From the NCBI GenBank assembly GCA_020736575.1, contig JAGPYM010000003.1, forward strand, positions 1,178,001-1,242,000: a DNA stretch of 64,000 nucleotides, read 5' to 3'. The translations under genes were made by a program, and so were the position numbers. This document shows, in pieces, positions 11,867-23,153 of this stretch (position 1 is the first letter of the stretch; every line of letters begins with the position of its first letter). The notes below the pieces were generated by a model. The model had not been told where the DNA came from and did not search any database. It saw only the letters and a list, made by a program, of their open reading frames with translations. This stretch comes from Thelonectria olida (taxonomy: Eukaryota > Ascomycota > Sordariomycetes > Hypocreales > Nectriaceae).

Positions 11867-14800
11867 ATGTCCGTCATATCCGCCCAGTCACGGAACCGTG
11901 CCATGTCGATAAACTCGGGGAGGTCATCAAACAGGGGAAGAGCCACGCCTGCTCAGGACTTCACCGCCAACACGATGCCTTCAGTTAAGAACCTGAGGTT
12001 TTTCGACCCATGCGCAGCCACGGCTTCCATGTTTCTTTATGCACAAGGTTCTTCCATTGTGTGCAGCCACCACGACACCCTTACCATTGAGCGGAGATTT
12101 TCCCGCCACGCCGAAGAGGTCCAGTTGTTGGCCGTTGATAATCACAGCGAGGTTGGCGGTGGCCGATTTGTCGTGAGCTACGATGCGGGCCAAACCGCCA
12201 TCGTGTGGGATTTGATGACGGGTGACGAAGTTGCCCGATTCGCTTCCTACGACCATCTTACCTGTGCCGCGTGGATGCGAAATGGAAATGTCGCCTTTGG
12301 TATGCTTTAAATCCCGAGACTGATGACCGTTGAGATGCTAACAACAGACAGGCAATACCCAAGGAAGCATTATCCAGTTTGAACCCACCACTTCCGAGCA
12401 CATCTCTTCACGAACACTCGACCAAATTGCTGTGACGGCGCTGGCTCCGTCATCAGACTGTCGAACGTTTGCTATTGGGTACGTAAACTGAGCCGGGGTT
12501 GTGGGAACAGTTCAACTGACAATTCCTCAGTTACCAAAATGGAACGCTTCTCGTTGCTACACTGCAGCCCCGTTTCACCATTTTGCACAACTTGACCACT
12601 TCACGAGGACCTTCGCCCATTGTTACACTCGCATGGCATGCTTCTTCCTCGAGACAAAAGTCCGACATGCTCGCTGTGCAGACTCATGACGGCGATCTTC
12701 GAGTTTGGAGTGTCACAAAGGCGTACAACGCCGATGATCCCGCCAAGATTGTCCGTGTTCTGCGAAAGACGGAAAACTTCGTCAACGGCCCTAACTGGAT
12801 GGGCTGGTCCAAGAACGGTCGCATAATCCAGTTCTCTGAGTCGTAAGTACCAAGACTAGTATCAAGTCTACCCTCCTAGTATACGCGCGCGCTTAACTGC
12901 ATGAGCTGTCACTGACCACCCAACCACCGCAGACAAACTCTGTCATGGGATGTCAGGACTAAGCATGTTACCTACGATTCCATCCCCACCCTGGAACATG
13001 TCAGAGGTCTCGCCGTCTACGGCCCTGGTGCAAGCATGTTTAGCTTGGGCCCTAACAACACGGTCCAGCAGTTTGACCTCAACTCCCCTTCCATCATGGT
13101 TGCCAATGTCCAGCACCCAGCTAACCTGCTTCCCCCTTCGCCCCCCGTGTCTGACGAAACAGTCGATCGGTCGACCCATTCGGTCACCACCATTAACACT
13201 TCCGAGTCGGAGGGGTCCATTCCCTTGGACATGGGTATTTCTGAGAGTGATGATGATCATCTGGGCCCCTTTGCCCGTCTTACTCGCCGCCCAACTCATG
13301 AATCAGGTAACGAAATGAGCTATGACCTGGCCAGCCCTGTATCGAGCCGCAGCGGTCTCTCGTCCATCACAAAATCCTCAACAGGATCCCGAACTCCGAA
13401 CCGCTATGCTTCGTCGGTAGTGTCCAGAGGCATGACTGAAAACACCTATATCTCCTCAGGCACCTCCATTAAGTCGTCGACCATTGGTAAGAGAGACCAA
13501 GACCAATATTCTGCAGGATACACTGCAAGCACGACTTCCATGTCTTCAACTCGTTCTCGACACCGACCTTCTCGTCTTCGAAACGAAGTACCCCGAAGTC
13601 CCGATGACAGTAGCAGGGTCCATGATCTGTTCAAGTACACAAGGGCCCGACTCAGTGATCTGCCCTACAAGCATCCTATTGCTTCTGGATTTACTCGTCT
13701 CACTAATGACGATCTCCGCCGACAGATGCTGAGCTCCATTTTCGGCTGGAACAGGGAAATTGACGATCTCATTCGAGACGAGATGAGCCGACACCCTCTC
13801 GGATCCGCAAGCCGCATTCTTCTCGCCAAGTGGCTTGGTGACATTGACGCAGACGTAATGACTGCCAGCTTCGAGAACATGACTTCCTCAGACTGGATGT
13901 TGCTGGCTCTCAGTGGCATTGGTGGCCAGCCCTCTCAGCACAAGATTGGTCGAGCCTATATCCAGCGTCTTCTCGAGAGTGGTGATATCCACGCCGCTGT
14001 TACCCTTATGCTGGGCATGGGCGATCACAACGATGCTGTGGAGATCTACATCTCTCACAAGAAGTACATGGAGGCTTTGATTCTTGCTTGTCTGGTATTC
14101 CCGAGCGTGTGGGAGCGACAGTCCGCCATCATCCGCAAGTGGGGAGAGTGGGCTGTCAAGCATGGCCAGCAGCAGTTGGCGATCCGCTGCTTTGCTTGCA
14201 CTGATCAGGAAACCACCGAACCGTGGACTTCTCCATCGGCAGCCCAGCTCAGCTTCCAGACTGGAACGCCTAGCATCCCCGAGATCCTCAGCCCTCCTCT
14301 GTCTCCTCCTGGCGTCCAACGTGGTCCCCAACGAAGCATTGCCAAAACGTCGGCTTTGAAACTTATCACCTCTTTCGGGGACCCGACCCAGAAGGCCAGG
14401 TTCTTCTCGCAGGATGGTGGTGCAACTCCAATTGCTGCGGGCGTTACACCCATTGCCGAGTCTGCCGTCTCTCCCACTGGTACTCAGGAGGCCACCACGG
14501 CGTTCCTCAGGCCCTCCAACAACAGCAGATTCAACACGCCAACCTCTGCTCGGCCAGGCGGCCCTAGCTTCGGTCGTGGTCGTCTCCCGTCCATCGGAGA
14601 GACTCCAGTCGACCTCAACCGTGATAATCTGAAGCTTGCGGCAGTTGCGTTTGAGCCAGAGAACCATCCCGGCCGCTTCCGCGCTGCATCTGCTAGCCAG
14701 GACAACCTCACCACCGGAATGTCCCTGCAGCGCGCTGCCACTGCTGGCCCAATGATGATGCGAGACAACTTTGAAAAGTTGGTGCGAAACGACGAGGTCC

Positions 14801-16881
14801 CTCCGTCTCCCGACCCGGACGCCGTCCTTCGGCTTCAAAGGGAGGCACGATCGGACCGTCGCAATGGGTCTCGTGACAGAATTCCCGTCGGCGTGCACTT
14901 GCAGCTTCAGCCTTTGGAACCCCAAGAGCCCAATGATTTGACATCTCCCGAGCAGTCAGTGGCTTCATCTGCTCGCTTCCACTGGCCCAGTCGTCGACGT
15001 GGTCCTGGATCTGTGGCTAGCTCTGTCACGTCTGCTGCTTCGACTACCGGACGTGCTCCCCGACAGCGAGCTACCCGAAACCGTGATGATTACATTCACA
15101 GTTTGGATGCTGCGTCTGAGTATTCACGGAAACCAGGGAGCAGACAGGCAAGCCGAGAGCGATCTCGCACCCGGCATGCCAGCCGCGACCGATCTGGTCG
15201 ACAATCGTCCGAAGAACGCGGGCGCCGAGCGGATCGAGCTTGGCCAAAGCCTAAGAGATCCCCGACATCTCCCATCCCCATGTCTCCAGAGGACCTGATC
15301 AACCTGAGCACCCCCAAGCCTTCGGAAGCTGGTGACCCCCCAACTGCTCGGAAGGCCAGCGACTCCCGAGTTCGACCTGGCAGCCGTGCCTCGAGTCGGG
15401 AAAGTCGTCGTCGTCGCAGCCCTGAAGGCCGACCCTTCCTTCAGCCACTGGATATTCGTGGCCGCAGCCAGAGCCGATCTGGCTCTATGCAGCGATCGCC
15501 CTCTTCACCGCTGCCCATGTCTGCTAACGCTCACCACTACCAAGGCTCAGAGGACGAAGAAGATTACGCGGCAGCTGTCGAGGCCCAGGAGAATTTCAGG
15601 CAAAGGCACAGTCGAAGCACCAGTCGTAACCGTGGCGTCAACTCGCCCCATATGAAGATGGGTGAACGGTCTGAGAGTCGCCGTAGAGCCAACTCGGACG
15701 CGGTTGAGCCCCTTGGACACGTGAGATCCCATAGCCACGTCAACGTTTCGGAGCACGCTGGTGACCTCCGCCTGATGAAGGACGAACGCCAGCGAAAGAA
15801 GGAGCAGGCTGCTTGGGAGCTGGAGGAGCGACGCAAATCTTTGGCCAAACGCGCCCAAACCCCCTCGATCCCCCACCCCAACCAGTTCTCTCCTGCCCTG
15901 CCCAGAATGGCTGAGCATGCCAGCCCCAAGGTTGTCCCTGATGACCCCATCGCCCGATGCGCCACAGAGCCTCCCAGGAGCATGTATGCCCGAAAGGGTC
16001 CAGTCATCGGGTTGCCTGCCACCCCCAAGGCGATGAGGCTTGTTCTTCAATCAGACCAGGCCGAGCCTAAGCCCGATGTGCCTGCGGTCCCTTCGAGCTT
16101 TGCTGAGCGAGTCTCGCCCCAAAATTCACCCAAAGGCTCTCCCGGAAAGACTTCTCCCGCTGCCTCACCCAAGGCCCCGGGAGAGGACAAACAAGATTTG
16201 CTGACTCTTCTCCCGTCAACCGTCTATCAAATGCCGTCTCACCCGCTCCCCCGAAGCATGTCCGCCCCCATTCCCGATGAACCTGGCCCGGCCCGGTTCG
16301 GACGCAAGGCCAGCTTCGGAGGCGCATCCCGTCGCATTGTCGAGGCACCCACTGAGCGACGACGATCTCATGACGACCCGGTTCCTCCTCCTCCTCCCCC
16401 GCCCCCCGCTCCTCCCGTCTTGAAGGAGCTTCAACATCTGGCTTCACCGCCTCCACCTCCTCCTGCACCTCTCCCGTACATGGCACGGCAACAGCAAGAT
16501 GGAGGAGCTCTTTCCTCCGGAATGATCGAGATCGTGATGGACGAGGATGAGGTTTCGGGCAACGATGCTCCTCCTCGCCCCAGCCCCACCAAGTCCGAGA
16601 GCTTTGCTATGCATAGCCGTGGTCGCAGCAAGGGAGACAGCACCTTCACCGGTCGCTTTAACAAGGCAACTGAGCGACTGCGATCGGCCAGCCGCAGCCG
16701 CGGCCATAGGGATGTTGGCCGTGTCGTGTCGCCCCCCTTTGAGGCTCCTTATGAGAGCATCTCGACCCGGCACATGAAGTCCCCTCCCCCCGTGTCGCAC
16801 GGCTTAGACATGATGCGATCTCCCGGTGACCGACAGCTCAAGCACATGTCAACGGGCTTGCACCAAAACGAGATGATCTAG
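11867..16881 (+). CDS. WD40-repeat / alpha-solenoid scaffold protein with RS-rich and polyproline tail
   Basis: Four exons: 11867-12299, 12352-12478, 12531-12842 and 12933-16881. All joins are in frame and give 1,606 residues; the introns are 52, 52 and 90 bp, and a branch-like GCTAAC lies in the first. The ATG sits in a good fungal context (CCACCATG). Residues about 45-400 read as beta-propeller blades (for example an IVWDL tetrad end in exon 1 and LRVWSV in exon 3). Residues about 520-717 are helical and resemble the TPR-like solenoid of Gemin5/WDR proteins (stretches such as GDIHAAVTLMLGMGDHNDAV). The remaining roughly 890 residues are low complexity: Ser/Arg dipeptides, many SP sites, and two proline runs near 16381-16470 that could bind SH3 or profilin. 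The architecture suggests a large scaffold. The exact orthologue and function are not recognised. Confidence 0.85.
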
Positions 16882-18723
16882 GTGGTTGAGCTCCCGGCCA
16901 CGACGCGTCATTTTTCTTTTTTCTACACCTCTCCCTCAACCTTTGTACTGTTCGATTCTGTGCATGGCGATTGGCGTTGTTGATTCGAAATATTTTTTTC
17001 GATACCACATTTCTCCTATCTACAATCGTCTCGCGACGACGACGTCTTGTGTCTGCTGCCTTTTCTTTGGTTGTTAGTCGCTGGAAAGCGACGAAGCAGC
17101 AGGCACTTATACCATATATACGCCACCTTTCCCTCTTGGAAATTCTTTACTCCGACGCGATGGAGCTGATGTCATCTCGAGTACGCGACGAACATGTCGC
17201 CCGAGATGATTGATTTATTACCCTTCTTTCATTCCTTCTCTGGACCGTTTGATCCTGTGCAACAATGGACGATGAAACTATGCACCACACCACAGAAGAT
17301 ACTTGATGGATACAGAACCACACCTGCATTTGGTTGTTTGATATTGTTTTGAAATGTTTCTTTTCTTGTTTTTTTTTTATTCTTTTCAACGAATGTTATG
17401 AGCTGGATGGACTATATAAGTTTGCCAACCAGGAAGACCAAAGTTCGATGGATGGATGGATGGCAAAAATCAAGAGCATAAGCCAAGTGAAAAGGCCGAG
17501 TGCTTTATACAATGTTGCCTCGCGGCACTTGTTTGAGTTTTGAAGGGAATTGAAAGAACCGAAGGACATGAAGTTGATTTACATTGCATGGATCACGGGC
17601 AGGGCTTTGTGATTCATCGGGGGAGGTTGATGTTTGTGATTTTTAAAGTTGAAATGAGATGCTGGGTTTGAATTTAATCACGAAGTTTATGACTCTTTTA
17701 AATCTGGCTTTTCTGCTTTGCAAATAAATGTGTGTTCCTTGTGAGTGGCTTGGTCAAAGTTGGTGGTGATGTTGGCTGGGCTCACTGACGATAGCTTCAA
17801 CTGGGCTGCTGTGGGATTCACTGCAAAACATGATTAGGGTTCGAATTCGACACCACAGCGCCATCGCAGGATAGAGGATTATTCTCGTGCACAAAAACCA
17901 AAAGACTGATCACTTTTTAGTACAACAATGATTTTTTCTTGCTTCTCAACAAACCAATTCAGTTGTCAGGAAAGGCAAAAAGGTAGCGTCGAGCAGCTCT
18001 AGCACAACAACATCCAACCCAAAACCCCTCGCACAGACGTGATCCCGCCCGCCACGCGACGGGGGAGTAGTCTCTGCAGAGTGAAGCCTCCCTCAAGGGT
18101 AGACTCCATTTCTCAAGGTCGCATCGTCTAGGACACCAGCATCGCAGGTTTCCCGTGCGAGTGGGCGACCTCCGCAGCGTTCGGGCGGGACGCGGCGAGG
18201 GGGAGCTTACGGAGATGGGATGGGTCGTCGGGCTTGGAATTTGAACGTCTTCGCCGTTGGACCATTACAGTCGGGAATTGGGGACCGACTCTAGCGTTAT
18301 GAGGGTATGGTGGCGGGTGAACTTCGGTTTGATCTGGTTGGGTGTGCTTTCGTGGGTGCGTCACTCTGAGGAGGCCCACCTCCACGTTGTAACGCTTCTG
18401 CCGGCGACAAGCTCCAACTTACACCATCTAACAAGCCCTCATCTTTATCTCGATCCATTCGCTGGCTGGATCAGCTTCACGAAGTACGACTGCCTTCTAT
18501 TCTATCATAAGATAAAATTCGCAATAGAACTTCAATTCCCGCTTAAGAACTCGCACTCTCGCTTGTCAACCATCTCAACCTCTCCCTCCCTGCAACACTT
18601 ACCATCCGTCAAGGTCATCACCCACGTCGACAATGGCCCTCCATTGACCTCTCCCCACGACACCAACTACTCATATATCAAGCCTACCACCACACAATTT
18701 CTCAAACCCAAAACCTCGCAACA
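16882..18723. other. Spacer between WD40 gene and PIG-H gene
   Basis: About 1.8 kb without a recognisable gene. The first 500-800 bp are T-rich and probably include the 3' UTR of the WD40 gene; they also hold the short (GATG)n repeat at 17447-17463. The last few hundred bases are the CT-rich promoter and leader of the PIG-H gene. Confidence 0.5.
17447..17463. repeat. (GATG)n microsatellite
   Basis: Four copies of GATG plus one base in the 3' flank of the WD40 gene. Confidence 0.9.
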
Positions 18724-19350
18724 ATGCTCTCAACCGCCCCCCGCCTCCAAATCCGCCGTCCCTCCCCCACTACGGCTGAATTCACCGTCACAACGCTCCG
18801 CCCGCTCCCGACCCCCGTGCACATCCTGCTCCTGCTCGCCCGTCTGCTCCTCTCCCTCGCCACCGTCCTCCTCCTGCTCGCCCGCTTCGCCATCTCGCCG
18901 CTCGCCGTGCGCCTGTCGCGCCTCCTCCGCGCCGATGCCTACCTGCGCTCCCCCGCCGGCCGCGTCTTCGCCTCGCTGGCCCAGCGCCTCCCCGTGCCGG
19001 TCCTCGTGCCCGCCGCCGTCGGTCTGCTGTGGCTGCTGTGTCGCAGGGGCTACGCGTGCGAGAGCTTGCTTGTTATGAGGGGTCTTGGCGTGCAGACGAG
19101 CTCGACGGCGGGGAGCTATCTTGCCACAACGGCAACGCGGTTCATCCCCACGGAGAAGATCCAGGACATCTTGGTCAACGAAGCGTTCCGCGGCTTTGAG
19201 GTCCGGTACTACCTCGTCGTTATTGTCGAGGGCGAAGAGGATATCGTTGTCGTGTTCCCTGGGTTGTTACCAGGGCTTAGAATCGTCGAGGAGGTTTGGA
19301 GGGGCGCGAGGGCCTGTCTTTATGAACGCAGAAGTGAAGAAAAAGGCTAG
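18724..19350 (+). CDS. GPI15: GPI-GlcNAc transferase subunit PIG-H (Gpi15 type)
   Basis: A single-exon gene of 208 residues. PIG-H/Gpi15 is a subunit of the ER enzyme that transfers GlcNAc to phosphatidylinositol, the first step of GPI-anchor synthesis, on the cytoplasmic face of the ER. Two hydrophobic stretches (about residues 32-62 and 88-104) fit the membrane hairpin of the family. The C-terminal part, beginning FIPTEKIQDILVNEAFRGFE and followed by a hydrophobic strand and VVFPGLLPGL, is the PIG-H domain signature. Length matches fungal members. The start ATG follows ACAACA, a usual fungal context. It converges on the PUS3 gene, with only 127 bp between stop codons, so the 3' UTRs probably overlap. 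Confidence 0.9.
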   Translation: MLSTAPRLQIRRPSPTTAEFTVTTLRPLPTPVHILLLLARLLLSLATVLLLLARFAISPLAVRLSRLLRADAYLRSPAGRVFASLAQRLPVPVLVPAAVGLLWLLCRRGYACESLLVMRGLGVQTSSTAGSYLATTATRFIPTEKIQDILVNEAFRGFEVRYYLVVIVEGEEDIVVVFPGLLPGLRIVEEVWRGARACLYERRSEEKG

Positions 19351-19477
19351 AGGCGATGAGGACTTTCATGCGCCCCAACAAAGAAGGTGTATTGCTTTTT
19401 CTTATCTTTCGCCGGCCTGTTTTAGGTGTCTGGCACCTCGCATGGCTTTTATATACCCCAGACCCAGTATCTAATGT

Positions 19478-21331
19478 CTACTCGTCCGTTGCCACGGACT
19501 CACCCGCCTTTCGCTTGCCAAACCCCTTTTTCTGCCTCATGTCCTCCGAGCCCTCGAAGCCCTTGCGCTTCGCGTACCGCTCGTTCTGCTCCTCTGGCGA
19601 CTGCAGTTTATCCTTTTGCATGAGTGGCACGTACTTCCCTCCCATGCGCCCGGCGTTGCCGCCCTCGTAGATGATAACGCTATTGGGCTGCTTTCCGCTC
19701 GCCGCGCCTCGGTCCACCAACCGCTCGGGGTCGGAACCTCCCTGGCGTGAAACAAGCTGTAGGAGCTGGCTCGATAGCAGCTCGTCGAGCTTGCGCTCGC
19801 GCCAGTGCGCCCACAGACCGTCGATGACGCCAAACTGACCGAACCTGCCCAGGGCCGGGTCGTCCGCCAAGTATAGCCACTCGAGGGCGTTCTTCTTATT
19901 GTTGGTAGGTGCAGCATCGTCACCGGGGAAGATGCAATCCCATAGCACAAGAGGCACTTCATCGGCCATGGTGTAGTTGGGTTTACACGGGTTGGCGGCT
20001 GTGTCGAGGAGCTGCGAGACGATCTCGGGCTTTTCGAGGCCTTGGCCGACGAGGAAGAGAACGGCAACCATGTGACGGATCTGGTGCCACAGGAAAGCAG
20101 AGCCTCGGACGTTGAACGAGTAGACCTTAGGATGCCCGGATGAAGCATCGAGGCCCTCTGCCGGCGCAAAGCCTGGGCTCATCAGATAGGGCAGCGTCGA
20201 TGAGGCGTCCTTGACCTCTTCAATGTCGGCCTCATAGATAACGCGGTGGAAGTTTGTGATTTGCTTCCCGGGATCGATCTTACACATGTTGCGGAAGTCG
20301 TGCTCTCCCTCGTACAGCTTGGCTGCCGTGCGCATGGCCTCGATGTCAAGCCATCCCGTTCTCCCCTTGGAAGCTGGATCGGGCGAGAAGGCAGGCTGAG
20401 TAAAGAAGTACCGGTATTGACGTTCGCGGCACGAGAAGCGCGCAGAAAAGTCGGGGGGAGGGGATGGGCACCAGGCGAGAATGCGGATGTCAGGGGGTAA
20501 GATACGGTTGAGTAGCCGCGGGTACTGCAACTCGTCCTTGATGGGATCGAACGAAGCATCTTCCTCTATCTCTTCAATCTCCTGCTTTTGAGCCATCGCG
20601 TCTGTGTTTCCGCCATCCACAACCATGGCATCGCCGCCCTCAACCACTTGTTCCACACGCTGTCGCTTCTTGGGTAGGGGCCTGTTGCTGCGGACGCGAA
20701 GCCCAACGACCTGGCCGAAAGCGCTGACGCCTCGATCGGTGCGACCACACTTCGAGTACTCGCAGCAGTCAAAGTCGACGACCCTCTCGTCCTTGGGGAA
20801 GATGAGACAGGCCTTGGTCAAGGCGTTCCACAACTCCTCCTCGATGGACGGCTGGTTGGCCATGGCCTGAAACTCGAAGCCGCCGTAGTTCTTGCCCAGA
20901 TACGCAAGTTTTAGCGCAATGTACCGAGTCGAGTATTTGGAGGGATCGACCTTGCGCTTGCCCTTTGGTTTGGCCTTTTTGGCGCCTGGCGCTGAAGATG
21001 AACCAGCAGCAGCATCGCCGCTCTCACTCTTCACGGGTGGTTGCTCAACTATGGGCTCTTGTTTCGGTGTTGGGAGCGCAGGACGTCTCTTGAGTTCGGC
21101 CTCGAGTTCCTTCACACGTTGAAGGAGACCGTTCTTGGTCCAGGACATGTAATTGGCGTCGCCAGACATTGTGCGATACTTGGACGCTTTGCGCCGGTCT
21201 CGGGCTTCTGGAGATTCACCACTTGATGAAGAATGGCTGGTGCGACGGCAAGAAGAAGGTGCGGATCGAGGTCCTGCAACGATGGCTCCGAGGGGAGGTC
21301 GACGCCCAAGACGATGGCTCAACGGTCGCAT
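19478..21331 (-). CDS. PUS3: tRNA pseudouridine(38/39) synthase
   Basis: A single exon encoding a TruA-family pseudouridine synthase of the Pus3/Deg1 type, which converts uridine 38/39 in the tRNA anticodon arm. The catalytic motif is CGRTDRGVSAFGQ, with the catalytic Asp at residue 199 counted from the first ATG. The family landmarks RYIALKLAYLGKNYGGFEFQ and FLWHQIRHMVAVLFLVGQGLE-like segments are present. A coiled segment at about residues 66-83 and a basic patch precede the domain. Two starts are possible: ATG at 21331 (617 aa), with an Arg/Ser-rich, acid-poor extension resembling a mitochondrial presequence, or ATG at 21169 (563 aa). Yeast Pus3 modifies both cytosolic and mitochondrial tRNAs, so both starts may be used. 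The C terminus is rich in Lys and Arg. Confidence 0.93.
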   Translation of the reverse strand: MRPLSHRLGRRPPLGAIVAGPRSAPSSCRRTSHSSSSGESPEARDRRKASKYRTMSGDANYMSWTKNGLLQRVKELEAELKRRPALPTPKQEPIVEQPPVKSESGDAAAGSSSAPGAKKAKPKGKRKVDPSKYSTRYIALKLAYLGKNYGGFEFQAMANQPSIEEELWNALTKACLIFPKDERVVDFDCCEYSKCGRTDRGVSAFGQVVGLRVRSNRPLPKKRQRVEQVVEGGDAMVVDGGNTDAMAQKQEIEEIEEDASFDPIKDELQYPRLLNRILPPDIRILAWCPSPPPDFSARFSCRERQYRYFFTQPAFSPDPASKGRTGWLDIEAMRTAAKLYEGEHDFRNMCKIDPGKQITNFHRVIYEADIEEVKDASSTLPYLMSPGFAPAEGLDASSGHPKVYSFNVRGSAFLWHQIRHMVAVLFLVGQGLEKPEIVSQLLDTAANPCKPNYTMADEVPLVLWDCIFPGDDAAPTNNKKNALEWLYLADDPALGRFGQFGVIDGLWAHWRERKLDELLSSQLLQLVSRQGGSDPERLVDRGAASGKQPNSVIIYEGGNAGRMGGKYVPLMQKDKLQSPEEQNERYAKRKGFEGSEDMRQKKGFGKRKAGESVATDE

Positions 21332-21709
21332 GTGTCCGTTGTGGGTTCGCTTTTTCTTACATGCGGCCCATCAGAGTTCGAGTTGGTGAAAAAGGGCTTC
21401 CGCACTTGCATCGGAGAGTGTGGCGTTCCCGCTCCCCGACTCCGTCGGGCCGTGTGGCTAATACCACTTACGTACCTTATCTGCATATCAATCACCCTGC
21501 GCCACACATGCCACTCAATGCCACACATGCCACTTCACACTTGCTTGCTTCTGGATGCGTGAGCTGTACACAGGCCAGGATAAGGTCTCTGCGCCATTTC
21601 CCCCGGTCCCATGAGATGAGTCTTGGTTGATTCATATACCCCCAATCTTCCCCTTTGCAAGAAGAAGTCGATCAATTTAAACAAGAATCGCCTCGGAATC
21701 GAAGCCGTG
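21332..21709. promoter_or_regulatory. Divergent promoter between PUS3 and Rho-like GTPase
   Basis: A spacer of 378 bp between two divergent starts. It contains short direct repeats of a CCACACATGCCACT type near 21505-21535. If the longer PUS3 form or an upstream GTPase leader is used, the real promoter is shorter still. No clear TATA box is seen. Confidence 0.4.
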
Positions 21710-22459
21710 ATGGACACCGAAGTCGTGAAGATCTTACTCGTAGGCGATGAAAAGTGTGGAAAGACGACATTTCTCTCGTGTGTAGTCCCAGAGCGCAACC
21801 CAGTCTATTGATAAAGAATCTATCTGACACTAGGACCCTCACGCGATCAAAAAAAGACGACTGAGTGCTGGTGAAAATGTCAATCCGATTCCCATCCTCC
21901 GCGATATGGACCAGCCGTTCATCTTCGAAGTCAAGTCGGGGCGCAGGCAGTTCAGATTCGAGCTCAGCGATACCTCGTCTCCAGACAACTGGCGCACGCT
22001 GGACCCCAACGCTATTGTCATTTGCTACGACATCAGCCAGAGGCTGAGTCTCATCAACATGAAGAGATATGTTAGTCCGCCTGCTCCACCTCCCTGGCAT
22101 ATGTTCTTTGGCGCTGTGCGGTATGATAGAAGACGTTCCCGAGCTAACAAGAGAATACCCGCTGGTAGTGGCTCCCTGAGGTGAAAAAGGCGTTTGAGCG
22201 CATCGACACGATCCCCATCATCGTGCTAGGGCTAAAGCGAGACTTGCGGTCGACCAAAGACCCCAACGGCCTTATCGTGCCCAATGAAGCGTACCAGGTC
22301 GCCCAGGAGATGCGGGCGGACCGGTACATAGAGTGCTCGGCAGTAACGGGAGAGCTCTTGCAGCTGGCGTTTGAGGATCTGTGCAAGACTGCCATTGCAC
22401 CGTTGCCGGGTACAATGGGGTCTGCAGGCTTGATGTCGATTGGATGCTCGGTGATGTGA
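21710..22459 (+). CDS. Atypical Rho-like small GTPase with CAAX box
   Basis: Three exons (about 21710-21781, 21834-22070 and 22169-22459) give 199 residues. The P-loop is GDEKCGKT (residues 12-19). The base-recognition motif is GLKRDL, like the Rho-type TKxD variant, and the G5 motif is ECSAV. The C terminus CSVM is a CAAX prenylation box, so the protein should be membrane-anchored. The usual switch II DTAGQE is replaced by DTSSPDNW, so the catalytic glutamine is absent. In Rho/Ras proteins that loss generally abolishes GTP hydrolysis, so this one may stay GTP-bound. The first intron uses a weak GTAGTC donor; other GT choices there give an early stop, so that junction is the least certain part. 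The second intron has a clear GCTAAC branch site. The partner pathway is unknown. Confidence 0.8.
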
Positions 22460-22588
22460 AGGGGATCGTTGGGTCTGAACTGGCCATAGGTAGGTATGTG
22501 CTTGAGCCAACCAATATAGAAAGGTGCAGTTACTTGGCAAAGGCAATGCTGGATCTGCACCATCTCAAGCAAGATTGGAAGAGGGGTA

Positions 22589-23153
22589 TCAAGCCGCTGT
22601 GGCATCGTTCATGGACACATCAGCACCGGCCTCTGCAGCTTCGTCTGGGGCATCAGCAGGAGGAGGGAACTGGCCCAGGACTTCGGAAATGATTGTCACC
22701 ATGTCCTCTTGCTGCTCCTCATTGAAGCGTTCCGACATTTCCTCAATAACGGTGTTGAGGGCGGCAACGGATGCCGGACGTAGGTTGAGGATCATAACAA
22801 CCTCACCCTTGGCAAGGTGGTATGGCCGCAGCCGCTCGAGCAGCTTGGTGATGCATCCCTCAGTGTAAGAAACAGGTTCTTGACTGAGAGGGCCGGGATT
22901 TGTGCGGAGATATTGTAGAAGCTAGACAGGAAATGTCAGTGATGCCTATTCACATGTTGTACTGGTATGTGACCTATAGATGTTTCATGGATGAGACCAA
23001 GCTTGGGGTATAACAAACTCACCTCTCGAATGACCGTCTCCAGATTGGGGGGCCACGTCTTTTGTTCTTCTTATAGCGGTCGCGCTGCTCAGAAATGTGC
23101 TGATAGACCTCGAAGTTGGTGAGGACAGCGGCCTGGGACTCGACGATCTTCAT
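22589..23153 (-). CDS. RPC17: RNA polymerase III subunit C17 (Rpc9/CRCP), frameshifted in this sequence
   Basis: Two exons on the minus strand: 23023-23153 and 22589-22921, with an intron at 22922-23022. The protein starts MKIVESQAAVLTNFEVYQH, the hallmark N terminus of C17, which pairs with C25 in the Pol III stalk. Exon 2 gives the HRDC-like domain ending with an acidic tail (LNLRPASVAALNTVIEEM, then EEQQEDM). Between them the frame breaks. Exon 1 is 131 nt, one short of a whole number of codons, and the conserved sequence after KKNKRRGP continues as NLETVIRE only in the +1 frame. The shift lies at a run of six G on the + strand (23047-23052). As given, translation meets a stop at the exon-intron border. 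With one more base the protein would be 154 residues, the usual family length. A sequencing error is more likely than a broken essential gene. Confidence 0.9.

Noticed and set aside
13888..14925. Long open frame on the - strand inside the WD40 gene
   Set aside because: Shadow of the coding strand; the + strand has continuous conserved protein.
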